From Spirosoma agri (GTDB taxonomy: Bacteria > Bacteroidota > Bacteroidia > Cytophagales > Spirosomataceae), in assembly GCF_010747415.1 (NCBI RefSeq), contig NZ_JAAGNZ010000001.1, positions 2,418,001 through 2,482,000 of the forward strand: a stretch of DNA of 64,000 nt. Direction: 5' to 3'. The notes under the pieces are model-generated. The model searched no databases. It was not told the DNA's origin and saw only the letters and a list, made by a program, of their open reading frames with translations. Positions 8,934-17,418 of the stretch are shown piece by piece; the first letter of the stretch is position 1; each line of letters starts with the position of its first letter. Both the position numbers and the translations under genes were made by a program.

Positions 8934-9689
8934 TTAGCGCATAGCTTGCACTGCTTCGGCTACTTTATCGGTATTGATGACATCGACTCCGATTTTTTTT
9001 AACTGTTTCCAGGCATTGGGTGAGTCCGGCGCCCCCCAGAACCGGATCAATTTATTGTCGCTGTGGGCTCGTTTGATAACGCGCTTGAGTTTTTCGCGAT
9101 CTACTTCCGGCAGCTCGTCGGTGCCGTCCCAACGGGAATACAGGCGAAAATTATCGCTGATGAGGGCTACGCGCCGGAGCGTTTCATCGTCATATACCTC
9201 ACTGGGCCGGCCATCGAATTGAAGGAGCAACGGATAGTCGAGGTAGGTTTCCAGTTTAGGACGGTTGCCACTGATAATGACCTGGATGGCCTTTGCGTTG
9301 GCCGTCCGGTTGAAATAAGAAAGATTTTCCTGCAAGAGCGTAATCAGCTTCGGCAGTACATCGGTTGGATTATCCTTAATATCCAGCATAAGCCCGAAAG
9401 TATAATCCCGTTCGGTGCTTACTTTATCTTTGTATTGACCGAATAATTTCGCGATCGGTTTTATGTAGAGTGAATCTAGGGTAGGCGCATTGCCGGTTGG
9501 TTTCTCCTGAGAGACGACCAGCTTCCCGTCCAGTAGCCACACATCGGCTTCAATAAAGTCCGCGCGTTGTTCATAAGCCGTCACGAATGGCCGGGGCTGG
9601 GCGTAGTCATTTTGTGACTGGATTTTCTGAGCCGTAGCAATTGCCACCGGTAGCAGTAAAAGGAGTAGGATGCGGAGATACATAAGCAC
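8934..9689 (-). CDS. GDPD/PI-PLC-like secreted protein, catalytic histidines replaced
   Basis: A 251-residue exported protein (signal peptide to about residue 20) with the fold signature of the glycerophosphodiester phosphodiesterase/PI-PLC superfamily, the branch that normally begins HxHNDY. Visible family features are QSQNDY (24-29), the metal-binding pair in IEADV (E47, D49), LMLDIK, VIISGNRP, FDGRP, ALISDNF, IRFWGAPDSPNAW and the C-terminal GVDVINTD. In ordinary members the first motif has His where Gln24 and Gln26 stand, and a second catalytic His sits in a VxHD motif where this protein has VSQE (Gln61). So the scaffold is kept but the general acid/base histidines are gone. It could be a binding pseudoenzyme. 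Divergent from fabG. Confidence 0.82.
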   Translation of the reverse strand: MLMYLRILLLLLLPVAIATAQKIQSQNDYAQPRPFVTAYEQRADFIEADVWLLDGKLVVSQEKPTGNAPTLDSLYIKPIAKLFGQYKDKVSTERDYTFGLMLDIKDNPTDVLPKLITLLQENLSYFNRTANAKAIQVIISGNRPKLETYLDYPLLLQFDGRPSEVYDDETLRRVALISDNFRLYSRWDGTDELPEVDREKLKRVIKRAHSDNKLIRFWGAPDSPNAWKQLKKIGVDVINTDKVAEAVQAMR

Positions 9690-9747
9690 TGCTTAATTTG
9701 TGACAAAGTAACACAGCTTATTTACTAAACCAAAACCACAAATCGAC

Positions 9748-9778
9748 CTTGCCGTTTGCGCTCAAACTACTATTTTTG
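9748..9778 (+). promoter_or_regulatory. Probable fabG promoter
   Basis: TATTTTTG (9771-9778) fits TAnnTTTG, with CTTG (9748-9751) 19 bases upstream as a near match to the -33 TTTG. Expected transcript start near 9785, about 55 bases before the fabG ATG. Confidence 0.5.
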
Positions 9779-9839
9779 ACTCTTGTTGTTTTTATATTAA
9801 TAGTCCGTTCGGCTTGCCGACTGGGCTTCTGACTAACCA

Positions 9840-10586
9840 ATGGATTTACTTAAAGGAAAAGTTGCGTTGATTACCGGTGCGTCGCGTGGTATCGGGCGGG
9901 CTATGGCGCTCAAGTTTGCTCAGGAAGGTGCTACGGTAGCGTTCACATTTTTGTCAAGCGTTGAAAAAGGACAGGCGCTGGAAGAAGAACTGCGGGCATT
10001 TGGCGGCCAGGCCAAAGGCTACCGTTCCGATGCATCGGACCACAAAGCCGCCGAAGAGCTTGTTAATCAAGTTATAGCTGACTTCGGTAAACTCGATATT
10101 CTGATCAACAATGCAGGCATTACGAAAGATGGTTTGCTAATGCGGATGTCGGAAGAGCAATGGGACACCGTAATCAACGTTAATTTAAAGTCGGTCTTTA
10201 ACTTGACCAAAGCGGCTATCAAACCGATGATGAAAGCCAAAGCTGGTTCCATCATCAACCTGACATCCGTGGTCGGTATTCGCGGTAATGCAGGACAGGC
10301 CAACTATGCCGCATCAAAGGCCGGTATCATTGGCTTCACAAAGTCGGTGGCACTGGAGTTGGGATCGCGTAATATCCGGTCTAATGCCATTGCTCCGGGT
10401 TTTATCGAGACCGAAATGACCGGCGAAATCAATGAGAAGGCGCTTGACGAATGGAAACAGCAAATTCCGATGAAACGCGGTGGTCAACCCGAAGAGGTTG
10501 CCGACTGCGCCATTTTTCTGGCCTCCGACCTCTCGCGCTACATCACCGGTCAGGTGCTGCAAGTGGATGGGGGGATGTTAACCTAA
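9840..10586 (+). CDS. fabG: 3-oxoacyl-[acyl-carrier-protein] reductase FabG
   Basis: A 248-residue short-chain dehydrogenase that reduces 3-oxoacyl-ACP with NADPH in the fatty acid elongation cycle. NADP-binding TGASRGIG is at 12-19, NNAG at 90-93, and the catalytic set is Ser143, Tyr156 and Lys160 (in YAASK). The C-terminus has the usual IAPGFIETEM and GQVLQVDGGM blocks. Length and motif spacing match canonical FabG throughout. It stands alone rather than in a fab operon; the following gene on the same strand encodes an unrelated membrane protein. Confidence 0.93.
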   Translation: MDLLKGKVALITGASRGIGRAMALKFAQEGATVAFTFLSSVEKGQALEEELRAFGGQAKGYRSDASDHKAAEELVNQVIADFGKLDILINNAGITKDGLLMRMSEEQWDTVINVNLKSVFNLTKAAIKPMMKAKAGSIINLTSVVGIRGNAGQANYAASKAGIIGFTKSVALELGSRNIRSNAIAPGFIETEMTGEINEKALDEWKQQIPMKRGGQPEEVADCAIFLASDLSRYITGQVLQVDGGMLT

Positions 10587-10640
10587 TGATGAATGATGAC
10601 CGGATCATGCTATCTACTCGAATTCATTCATAAGTGAACC

Positions 10641-10679
10641 GGCGATCGGGTCATCGCGACCCGGTTGCCGCGACCCGGT
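10641..10679 (+). repeat. Short GC-rich direct repeats before the VWA gene
   Basis: CGCGACCCGGT occurs twice with a 14-base period (10655-10665, 10669-10679), and CGGGTC-5 nt-GACCCG forms a small hairpin with the first copy. It lies between fabG and the proposed VWA start, or inside the VWA reading frame if the earlier GTG is used. Confidence 0.5.
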
Positions 10680-10705
10680 CATTATTCATATTCATACTTG
10701 ACAAC

Positions 10706-12844
10706 GTGCGCTCCGACGTTCTATTCCAATCTTCGCCCTGGTGGATTCTAGTGTGCCTGCTCGTAGGAGCGGTCTACGCGTTTGCTATGTATCAGCCATT
10801 ACCCCGGCTTGCGGGCAGTGGGACTGCCGTTGGTGGTTTCGATAAGCGAACGACGTACGGCCTGGCCGCGTTACGATTTATTGTAGTCAGCTTTCTTTGC
10901 TTTCTACTGCTCAATCCATTGATTCGGAGCGTACGAACGATCACCGAAAAGCCAAAAGTCGTGCTGGCCGTCGATAATTCTGAATCGGTTGCCGCAGCGG
11001 GACGCCCCGCGTTGAACCGGGCACTGACAAGTTTGCAAACGCTACGGCAGCAGCTGACAGACAAGGGGCTGGATGTGTCGGTACGAACGTTTGGGGATAC
11101 GGTCACGGACGCTGATCTGACGCAGATTGCCTTTACGCAACGAACATCGAACCTGTCGGGGCTGTTGTCTGGTATTCGCTCCGATTACGAAGGGCGCAAT
11201 CTGACGGATGTGGTCCTTATATCGGATGGTATCTTCAACCAGGGTTTGTCACCAACGTTCGGGCAATATCCGTTTGCTGTTCAGACGGTTGGTCTGGGTG
11301 ATACCATTGCCAAGAAGGACATCCAGCTCAAAGGTATTGTTGCCAACCGGATCGCCTATCTGGGAAATCAGTTTCCGGTCCAGGCCGAGATTGTCAGCAA
11401 TGGATTCCAGGGGCGAAGTGCTACCGTTGTGCTGCGGCAGAATGGGCGGGAACTAGGTCGCCAGTCGGTCAATTTTTCGAAGAACGACACGTTCAATCAA
11501 CTTACATTTCAGACAACCGCAACACAGAAAGGCGTTCAGCATTACGTGGTCGAGATTCTGCCGCAACCGGGTGAATTTAGTACCCTTAACAACCGGCAGG
11601 ATGTTTATCTGGATGTGATCGACGGGAAAGAAAAAGTACTGCTATTGGCGTTGTCGCCCCACCCGGACGTGAAAGCGTTGCGGAACATTCTGGAGCGAAA
11701 TCAAAATTACGAACTGGATGTCCGCATTTTGACCGGCACACCGGCAGAAGCAACCCCACCCGCCGATAAAACTTACGACCTGCTCATTCTTCATCAGATC
11801 CCTGACAACGGGGGCTTAGGCAACGCACTGGTCCAGAAATACCTGTCGACCAATACACCCGTCCTGTTCGTGTTGGGTAACCAGTCGTCGTTAGGCCCGT
11901 TCAATACGTCGAACCCAGTGATGCAGGTAGTGGCCCAACCCAACCAGAGTGACAAAGTGACCGGGTCCTTTAACGGGGAGTTCAAGCAGTTGAACCTCGA
12001 TCCGGCAAAACTTGAGTTGTTGAGCAAATTGCCCCCTATGTCCGTTCCCTACGGCGAATTTCGGCTCCAGCCCGGTAGCGAAGTGGTATTGTGGCAGCAG
12101 GTTGGGAGCGTCCGGACCACGAAACCGTTACTGGCGTTGAACGTAAACGCCGGATCGGTAGGTCGTCCGCGTAAAGCGGCTGTGCTGGCAGGTGAAGGCT
12201 TGTGGCTGTGGCGGCTCGAAGAGTACGCGCTGACTGACAAACAGGAAGTTGTCGACGAACTGATCCAGAAGGTTATACAACTGATCTCGGTGAAAGAAGA
12301 CCGGCGTAAACTGCGCGTTTATCCAATCCGGAATGAGTTTGTGGCGGGCGAGAAAGTGATCTTCGAGACCGAACTGTATAATGACATTTACGAGCGACTC
12401 TACGACAAACCCGTTCGGCTGGAAATCACCGACGAGAAAGGGATAACCCGTTCGTACAACTATACCCCGACTGAAGCGAACAGCCGGTTTGAGATTAGCC
12501 GGCTGCCGCAGGGGGCTTATCGGTTCCGGGCCAGCGTAAGCGTTAATAACCGGGCTGAACAATCGGCGGGCCAGTTTGTGGTTCGTGATCTGCAACTGGA
12601 AGCCCTGAACACGACCGCCGATCATGGTCTGCTTCGTCAACTGGCCAAGCAAACGGGTGGGCAGTTCTACGGACCAACACGGGTCGATGCGCTTGTCAAG
12701 AACCTGACCGCCCGGTCGCACCCCGCCCGACTAAGCAGCACCGAGGAAATGAACGAGATTATCAACTGGCGGTGGCTGTTTTTCGTCGTTCTGACGCTAG
12801 CGGCCATCGAGTGGGGAGTCCGGAAATTCAACGGTGGCTATTGA
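10706..12844 (+). CDS. VWA-domain membrane protein (aerotolerance/BatA-like architecture)
   Basis: A protein of about 712 residues with two N-terminal membrane helices (SSPWWILVCLLVGAVYAF and a second near FIVVSFLCFLLL), a von Willebrand A-like domain whose metal site DNSES begins at base 10973 and which continues to VVLISDGIFNQG, a long periplasmic beta-rich region, and a C-terminal membrane helix (WLFFVVLTLAAIEWG). This topology is shared by Bacteroidota VWA proteins and Bat-type proteins. Function is not established. The frame is open from a GTG at 10634, but the upstream part is poorly conserved-looking, basic and full of short repeats, so a GTG at 10706 just before the first helix is suggested; neither start has a clear ribosome-binding site. 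Confidence 0.75.
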   Translation: MRSDVLFQSSPWWILVCLLVGAVYAFAMYQPLPRLAGSGTAVGGFDKRTTYGLAALRFIVVSFLCFLLLNPLIRSVRTITEKPKVVLAVDNSESVAAAGRPALNRALTSLQTLRQQLTDKGLDVSVRTFGDTVTDADLTQIAFTQRTSNLSGLLSGIRSDYEGRNLTDVVLISDGIFNQGLSPTFGQYPFAVQTVGLGDTIAKKDIQLKGIVANRIAYLGNQFPVQAEIVSNGFQGRSATVVLRQNGRELGRQSVNFSKNDTFNQLTFQTTATQKGVQHYVVEILPQPGEFSTLNNRQDVYLDVIDGKEKVLLLALSPHPDVKALRNILERNQNYELDVRILTGTPAEATPPADKTYDLLILHQIPDNGGLGNALVQKYLSTNTPVLFVLGNQSSLGPFNTSNPVMQVVAQPNQSDKVTGSFNGEFKQLNLDPAKLELLSKLPPMSVPYGEFRLQPGSEVVLWQQVGSVRTTKPLLALNVNAGSVGRPRKAAVLAGEGLWLWRLEEYALTDKQEVVDELIQKVIQLISVKEDRRKLRVYPIRNEFVAGEKVIFETELYNDIYERLYDKPVRLEITDEKGITRSYNYTPTEANSRFEISRLPQGAYRFRASVSVNNRAEQSAGQFVVRDLQLEALNTTADHGLLRQLAKQTGGQFYGPTRVDALVKNLTARSHPARLSSTEEMNEIINWRWLFFVVLTLAAIEWGVRKFNGGY

Positions 12845-12908
12845 TAGTGGCCCAAACAGGCTCTGGCCATTCGCGATAATCGTACGCTGTCACTATCTCA
12901 GACAAGTT

Positions 12909-12982
12909 ATTTCTCACCGAGGCACAACGATTACAGAGAGTAGTTTTCAGCCCTCAGTGATCGTTGTGCCTCGGTGAGAAAT
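12909..12982. repeat. Large inverted repeat between convergent genes
   Basis: Perfect 23-base arms (12909-12931, 12960-12982) around a 28-base spacer in the 162-bp gap between the VWA gene and the GH29 gene, which converge here. It may act as a two-way terminator or be an interspersed repeat. There is no long T-run. Confidence 0.75.
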
Positions 12983-13006
12983 TGAAGAATAGGTACTGTT
13001 AGGTAC

Positions 13007-14449
13007 TTACCCGGTAATCTTGAACACCCATACCGGCTGTCCCGCCAATTGCTGGCGCACTTTTTCCGGAATCGAAACGGTTAGTCCATTTTGCGATTTG
13101 GTTAGTTTCAGCGGTTGAGAAGAACCTAACAGGGTCACTTTCGCTTTCGATGGAAGTGTAGGTATGGTCAATGATACACTGGCCGGAAGCTGCTTCTCTG
13201 ATTCTGCCGATAGATACGACGCATACGTTGCCTTGCCTGTTGTTGTGAACGCCCACTGTCCCTGCCGGTAAGGAGCCAACGGCTTGGTGCCATAGACTGA
13301 CTCGCCATTCGTGGCTATCCACTTGCCAATTTCCTGCATCCGCTGATAGGCTTCTTCGTGCCATTCGCCGTCGGGGCCGGGTGCAACGTTAAGCAGCAGA
13401 TTGCCATTCTTAGCGACCACATCGACCAGCGTTTGCACCAGCTTGCGCGCCGACTTGAAGTTTTCTTTCGGGATATACGACCAGCTATTGCCCATCGTCA
13501 TGCAGGTTTCCCACGGAATAGGCATGTAATGGTCTGGAATCTGTTGTTCGGGCGTCACGTAATTCTCGAACTCGCCTGATACGGTGCGGTCCACCACCAG
13601 CAGGCCCGGTTGGTGCTGACGGGCCATTCCGGCAATGCGGGCCATGTTTATGTCCTGACTATAGGGAATGGTGCGCTGCCAGCTTATGGTCGAATCGATG
13701 GTGCTTGCCGGACGAACCCAGCCACCATCGAGCCACAAAATGTCAACTTTGCCGTAACCCGTCATCAACTCTTCAATCTGATTGTAGGTGAAGTCGCTGA
13801 ATTTCTTCCAGTTGTCCGGGTATTTCTTTGGATCGTAGCTGACATTGCGGTCTTTCGGGGGGAAATAAGGCCACCAGTACTGTTCGGTATGCCAGTCTGG
13901 CTTGGAAAAATACGTGCCGACCATGAATCCCTGCTGGCGGAATGCACCAAGAATTTCTTTCGTTACGTTACTGCGTGGATTTGCCGAGAAGGGCGTTTTC
14001 TTGTCCGTAATCTTATAGTCGGTCTGTTTGGTGTCGAACATACAGAACCCGTCATGGTGCTTCGTGGTGAAGATGACGTACTTCATGCCAGCCTGTTTCG
14101 CGGCATCGGCCCAGCGTTCAGGATTGAATTTGGTCGGGTTGAACGTCGTCTGGAGATTTTCGTACGCTTTTTTGTAGTCGTACCAATTGGCGGCATGAGG
14201 ACCTTTTCGTTCGCACCAGCCCTCGTCTTCGGGGCAGAGCGACCAGGATTCGACCACGCCCCATTCACTGTAGGTGCCCCAGTGCATGAGCAGACCAAAT
14301 TTGATGTCCTGCCAGTTCTGTAGTTTTTGTTTGACCTGTTCATCTTTAGGCCAGATGTACTTGTCGTGGTTTTGTTCGGAATGTTGCTGCGCGAAGGCTG
14401 GCACACTGAGCATTGCTCCCAGAGCAAGGCGTAGGAATGCGGATTTCAT
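13007..14449 (-). CDS. Secreted alpha-L-fucosidase, GH29
   Basis: A 480-residue glycosidase with a signal peptide (to about residue 20, AFAQ). It hydrolyses alpha-L-fucosyl linkages by a retaining mechanism. The GH29 barrel shows FGLLMHWGTYSEWGV, the active-site HHDGF (131-135), GTYFSKPDWH, and the nucleophile Asp241 in ILWLDGG. A beta-sandwich C-terminal domain follows from about residue 360. It is downstream of the GH95 gene on the same strand with a 106-base gap that contains a hairpin, so the two may be a partly uncoupled operon. The acid/base residue of GH29 varies between subgroups and I do not assign it. Confidence 0.92.
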   Translation of the reverse strand: MKSAFLRLALGAMLSVPAFAQQHSEQNHDKYIWPKDEQVKQKLQNWQDIKFGLLMHWGTYSEWGVVESWSLCPEDEGWCERKGPHAANWYDYKKAYENLQTTFNPTKFNPERWADAAKQAGMKYVIFTTKHHDGFCMFDTKQTDYKITDKKTPFSANPRSNVTKEILGAFRQQGFMVGTYFSKPDWHTEQYWWPYFPPKDRNVSYDPKKYPDNWKKFSDFTYNQIEELMTGYGKVDILWLDGGWVRPASTIDSTISWQRTIPYSQDINMARIAGMARQHQPGLLVVDRTVSGEFENYVTPEQQIPDHYMPIPWETCMTMGNSWSYIPKENFKSARKLVQTLVDVVAKNGNLLLNVAPGPDGEWHEEAYQRMQEIGKWIATNGESVYGTKPLAPYRQGQWAFTTTGKATYASYLSAESEKQLPASVSLTIPTLPSKAKVTLLGSSQPLKLTKSQNGLTVSIPEKVRQQLAGQPVWVFKITG

Positions 14450-14489
14450 GAAACGACGGAGTTGTTGTTGAGCGTCCCGGAAAGCAAAA

Positions 14490-14523
14490 CAGATTGCCGG
14501 AAACGAAACTTTCCAGCAATCTG
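14490..14523 (-). terminator. Hairpin between the GH95 and GH29 genes
   Basis: 14-bp stem (14490-14503 with 14510-14523, one G-T pair) with a 6-base loop, flanked by T-rich sequence on both sides. Transcription from the GH95 gene meets it before GH29, so it may reduce GH29 expression or stop the upstream transcript. Confidence 0.6.
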
Positions 14524-14555
14524 CTCCTTTTTTGTGGATTATCCGAATCGTCCGC

Positions 14556-17099
14556 CTATTGCATCGTAAACGTATAATTTCGTCCTGCCTGGGTCATAAA
14601 ATCGTAAACCTGCGCGGTCGGTGACGCTGCTGTCGGAACGGTCGGTCCCTGAAAAAGCGGATTAGGATTGGCACCGCTGGCTGATTGTAATGCCACACCA
14701 CCCGATGCCTTCAGGGCGTTCGGAACGCGGATGCGGCAATTGCCACCGATGGTAGACCGGATAACGACTTTACTCACCTTGCCGTCCTGCCAGGCCATTT
14801 CCACAATATCGAAACCGCCCCGCGCCCGCAATCCGTTCACCTGACCGGTTTTCCACTGATCGGGGAGGGCCGCCAGCAAACTAATGTGGTCCAGGTGACT
14901 TTGCAGCAGCATTTCGCTCATACCGGCTATTCCCCCAAAATTACCGTCGATCTGAAACGGCGGGTGCGCACAAAATAGATTTGGGTAGGTGCCTCCCGCG
15001 TTGGCATACTGGGTCCCTTCCACACCACTTAGTTTCAGCAACTCGCGCAGGAGTTTGTAGGCGTGGTTACCGTCATTAAGCCGCGCCCAGAAGTTAATTT
15101 TCCAGGCTTTGCTCCAGCCCGTGCCGCCATCTCCCCGAATCTCCAGCGTTTTGCGGGCCGCAGCCGCCAGATCGGGTGTGGTCAGGGGGGCAATGGACCG
15201 ACCGGGATGCAGGGCAAACAGGTGTGATACGTGCCGGTGTTGCGGATCGACATCCTCAAAGTCTTTGTACCACTCCTGCAAATTGCCTTTTTTGCCGATT
15301 TGATACGGATAGAGTTTACTGGTTTTCTCGCTGATCAGCTGCCGAAACGCAACGTCCGTATTGAGCACGGTAGATGCTTCCACGACGTTGGTGAACAGAT
15401 CGCGGATAATACCCATATCCATTGTCGTGGCTATGGATACCTCACCCTGTTTACCACCGGGAAGTACGAACACATTTTCGGGGGTGGTCGATGGAGCCGT
15501 GACGAGGTGTCCGTCTTTATACGGTATCAGCCAGTCGGAGCAGAATTGAGCGGCCCCTTTCATAAGCGGATAGGCAGTGTCGCGTAGAAATGCTTTATCA
15601 CCCGTGAAGCGGTAGTGTTCGTACAGGTGCTGGCAAAGCCACGCGCCCCCCATGGCCCAGTTAGCCCATAATGGGCTACCTTTTCCCAAGTCACCAACCG
15701 GATTCGAAAGGCCCCAGATGTCGGTGTTATGGTGAGCCGTCCAGCCGCCGATGCCGTAGAAATTCTGGGCAGTAGCTTTACCCGTAACGGCTACATCCTT
15801 GATCAAGCCGAAAAGCGGCCGGTGAAATTCGGACAGGTTGCTGACCTCAGCGGGCCAGTAGTTCATTTGGGTGTTGATGTTGATGGTAAAATTACTGCTC
15901 CACGGTGGCCGAACGTGCGGGTTCCAGATGCCCTGCAAATTAGCGGGTGTACCGGTCGGGCGCGAGCTGGAAATCAGCAGATAACGCCCAAACTGGTAGT
16001 ACAGGCTTTCCATGGTTGGGTCGTCTTCGCCGGTTGCGTACCTGCTCAGTCGTTCGTCGGTCGGTAGCGCCTGCCGGTCTGGCCCGTTTTTCGTCGGGTT
16101 CAGGGTGAGCGATACGCGGTTAAAATAGGTCTGGTAATCCTGCTGGTGAGCCTGTTTGAGCGTGGTATACGATTTGCGGGCGGCTGGATTCAGATACCCA
16201 ACCACTAGTTTCTGTTCGTCTTTGCCGTCTTTATCCGGACACTTGTCGAACCCGTTGAAACTGGTAGCCGCCGAAAGCAAAAGCACCACGCTGGTTGCCT
16301 TGCTGACATGTATGCCAGCGGTATCGGTTGTCACGGTGCCATCGCTGGGGAGGGCGCGAACCCGAAGGGCGAACCGCATACCCCGGCATTGGCTGACATC
16401 GTCGTAGATGATTGGCTGCGGATTATCGCCGACGTAGTTTGGGTCGGTATGAGCGGGTGCTTTCCCGTTCAGGGCCAGTTCCCGGTTGTTGATTACGGCC
16501 AGTCGGTAGCGAAGCTGGCTTTTGGTAGAGGCTGTAAAATTGAGAGCACCGGGTTTACTAGCGGTCAGGCGCACTACGATAACCTGATCGGGAGCCGACA
16601 CGAATACCTCCCGCGAATACGTCACCCCGTCCACCGTAAATCGGGTTGTGGCACTGGCGTCGCTGATGTTGAGATCCCGGTAATAATCCGTTGGCTGGCT
16701 GCTGAACGGCTGCTGAATCCGCAGGTCGCCCAGTGGCTCGTAGGATTCGGTGTAGCGGCCCTGCATTTTTTTGAGCAGTGTCGTGGCCAGTTCATAATTC
16801 TCCTCGAATAATGCTTTACGGACTTGCGGAAGATACGATTTTGCGTCCGGATTCGGGTTGGTGTCAGCTGGTCCGCCCGACCAGAGCGTACTTTCGTTGA
16901 GTTGCAGCAGCTCGTCCGTGACTTTTCCGAAGACCATGACGCCCAGGCGGCCATTGCCCACGGGTAAGGCTTCGTTCCAGTTCCGGGCGGGTTGTTTGTA
17001 CCAGAGCTTGTAGGGCTGAGGCTGCGCACTCAGCCGGCCCGAAAGACTGACAAGGCAGGCAAGTAGAATGACGTAAAAATGAGTTGGTTTGGTAAGCAT
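14556..17099 (-). CDS. Secreted GH95 alpha-L-fucosidase/glycoside hydrolase
   Basis: An 847-residue glycoside hydrolase of family 95 (inverting, alpha-1,2-L-fucosidase or related alpha-L-galactosidase). A signal peptide ends near residue 25 (GRLSAQ). The N-terminal beta domain opens with KLWYKQPARNWNEALPVGNG and LQLNESTLWSGGP, which are GH95 hallmarks. The (alpha/alpha)6 barrel has FTININTQMNYWPAEVSN, WTAHHNTDIWG, GDGGTGWSKAWKINFWARL and QIDGNFGG. The chosen ATG at 17099 is right before the signal peptide; the frame extends 55 codons further upstream but that part looks non-coding. With GH29 it gives two different fucosidases in one locus, divergent from a SusC/SusD pair. Confidence 0.92.
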   Translation of the reverse strand: MLTKPTHFYVILLACLVSLSGRLSAQPQPYKLWYKQPARNWNEALPVGNGRLGVMVFGKVTDELLQLNESTLWSGGPADTNPNPDAKSYLPQVRKALFEENYELATTLLKKMQGRYTESYEPLGDLRIQQPFSSQPTDYYRDLNISDASATTRFTVDGVTYSREVFVSAPDQVIVVRLTASKPGALNFTASTKSQLRYRLAVINNRELALNGKAPAHTDPNYVGDNPQPIIYDDVSQCRGMRFALRVRALPSDGTVTTDTAGIHVSKATSVVLLLSAATSFNGFDKCPDKDGKDEQKLVVGYLNPAARKSYTTLKQAHQQDYQTYFNRVSLTLNPTKNGPDRQALPTDERLSRYATGEDDPTMESLYYQFGRYLLISSSRPTGTPANLQGIWNPHVRPPWSSNFTININTQMNYWPAEVSNLSEFHRPLFGLIKDVAVTGKATAQNFYGIGGWTAHHNTDIWGLSNPVGDLGKGSPLWANWAMGGAWLCQHLYEHYRFTGDKAFLRDTAYPLMKGAAQFCSDWLIPYKDGHLVTAPSTTPENVFVLPGGKQGEVSIATTMDMGIIRDLFTNVVEASTVLNTDVAFRQLISEKTSKLYPYQIGKKGNLQEWYKDFEDVDPQHRHVSHLFALHPGRSIAPLTTPDLAAAARKTLEIRGDGGTGWSKAWKINFWARLNDGNHAYKLLRELLKLSGVEGTQYANAGGTYPNLFCAHPPFQIDGNFGGIAGMSEMLLQSHLDHISLLAALPDQWKTGQVNGLRARGGFDIVEMAWQDGKVSKVVIRSTIGGNCRIRVPNALKASGGVALQSASGANPNPLFQGPTVPTAASPTAQVYDFMTQAGRNYTFTMQ

Positions 17100-17333
17100 G
17101 AATGGGTTGTATCGTGAGCCCGCTAAGTTAGGCGATCTTGTCTGGTAAGTGATCTGCCGCCGGTTTTTACTCGTTAAGACGTGACAGGGAACACTGACTG
17201 AACCCATCCAGACGACGTTTTTCGAGCTGGTATGGGCTCTGGTGCACGACGTACATAAGTACATTATATTCCTGAGAACAGCAACAGATTGGGATTATCA
17301 GTATATGAAATTCGTTTTGTTTCTATTCACAAA

Positions 17334-17350
17334 GTATTGATAATCAATAC
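17334..17350. promoter_or_regulatory. Palindrome GTATTGATAATCAATAC, possible operator
   Basis: A 17-base perfect palindrome with 8-base arms around a central A. It lies immediately upstream of the proposed susC -33 element, a position suited to an activator or repressor dimer. Confidence 0.5.
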
Positions 17351-17352
17351 AT

Positions 17353-17381
17353 ATTGGGGTAATATGGCCATTGTACTTTTG
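17353..17381 (+). promoter_or_regulatory. Probable susC promoter
   Basis: TACTTTTG (17374-17381) fits TAnnTTTG. ATTG at 17353-17356 is the nearest -33-like element, with a 17-base spacer. The expected start near 17388 leaves about 31 bases of leader. Confidence 0.5.
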
Positions 17382-17418
17382 TGGGAAAACACTTTTGGTG
17401 TACTAACCTGCAAAACGT

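Larger units (their letters stand above)
17100..17418. promoter_or_regulatory. Divergent control region between GH95 and SusC genes
   Basis: A 319-bp gene-free stretch separating the fucosidase genes (minus) from susC (plus). It is AT-rich toward the susC side. Two elements stand out: a perfect palindrome at 17334-17350 and a -7 box at 17374-17381. I found no TAnnTTTG element for the minus strand and no reading frame worth calling. Confidence 0.6.

Noticed and set aside
13610-14323. 237-codon plus-strand frame inside the GH29 gene
   Set aside because: Overlaps the full GH29 domain on the other strand and shows no motif or start signal.
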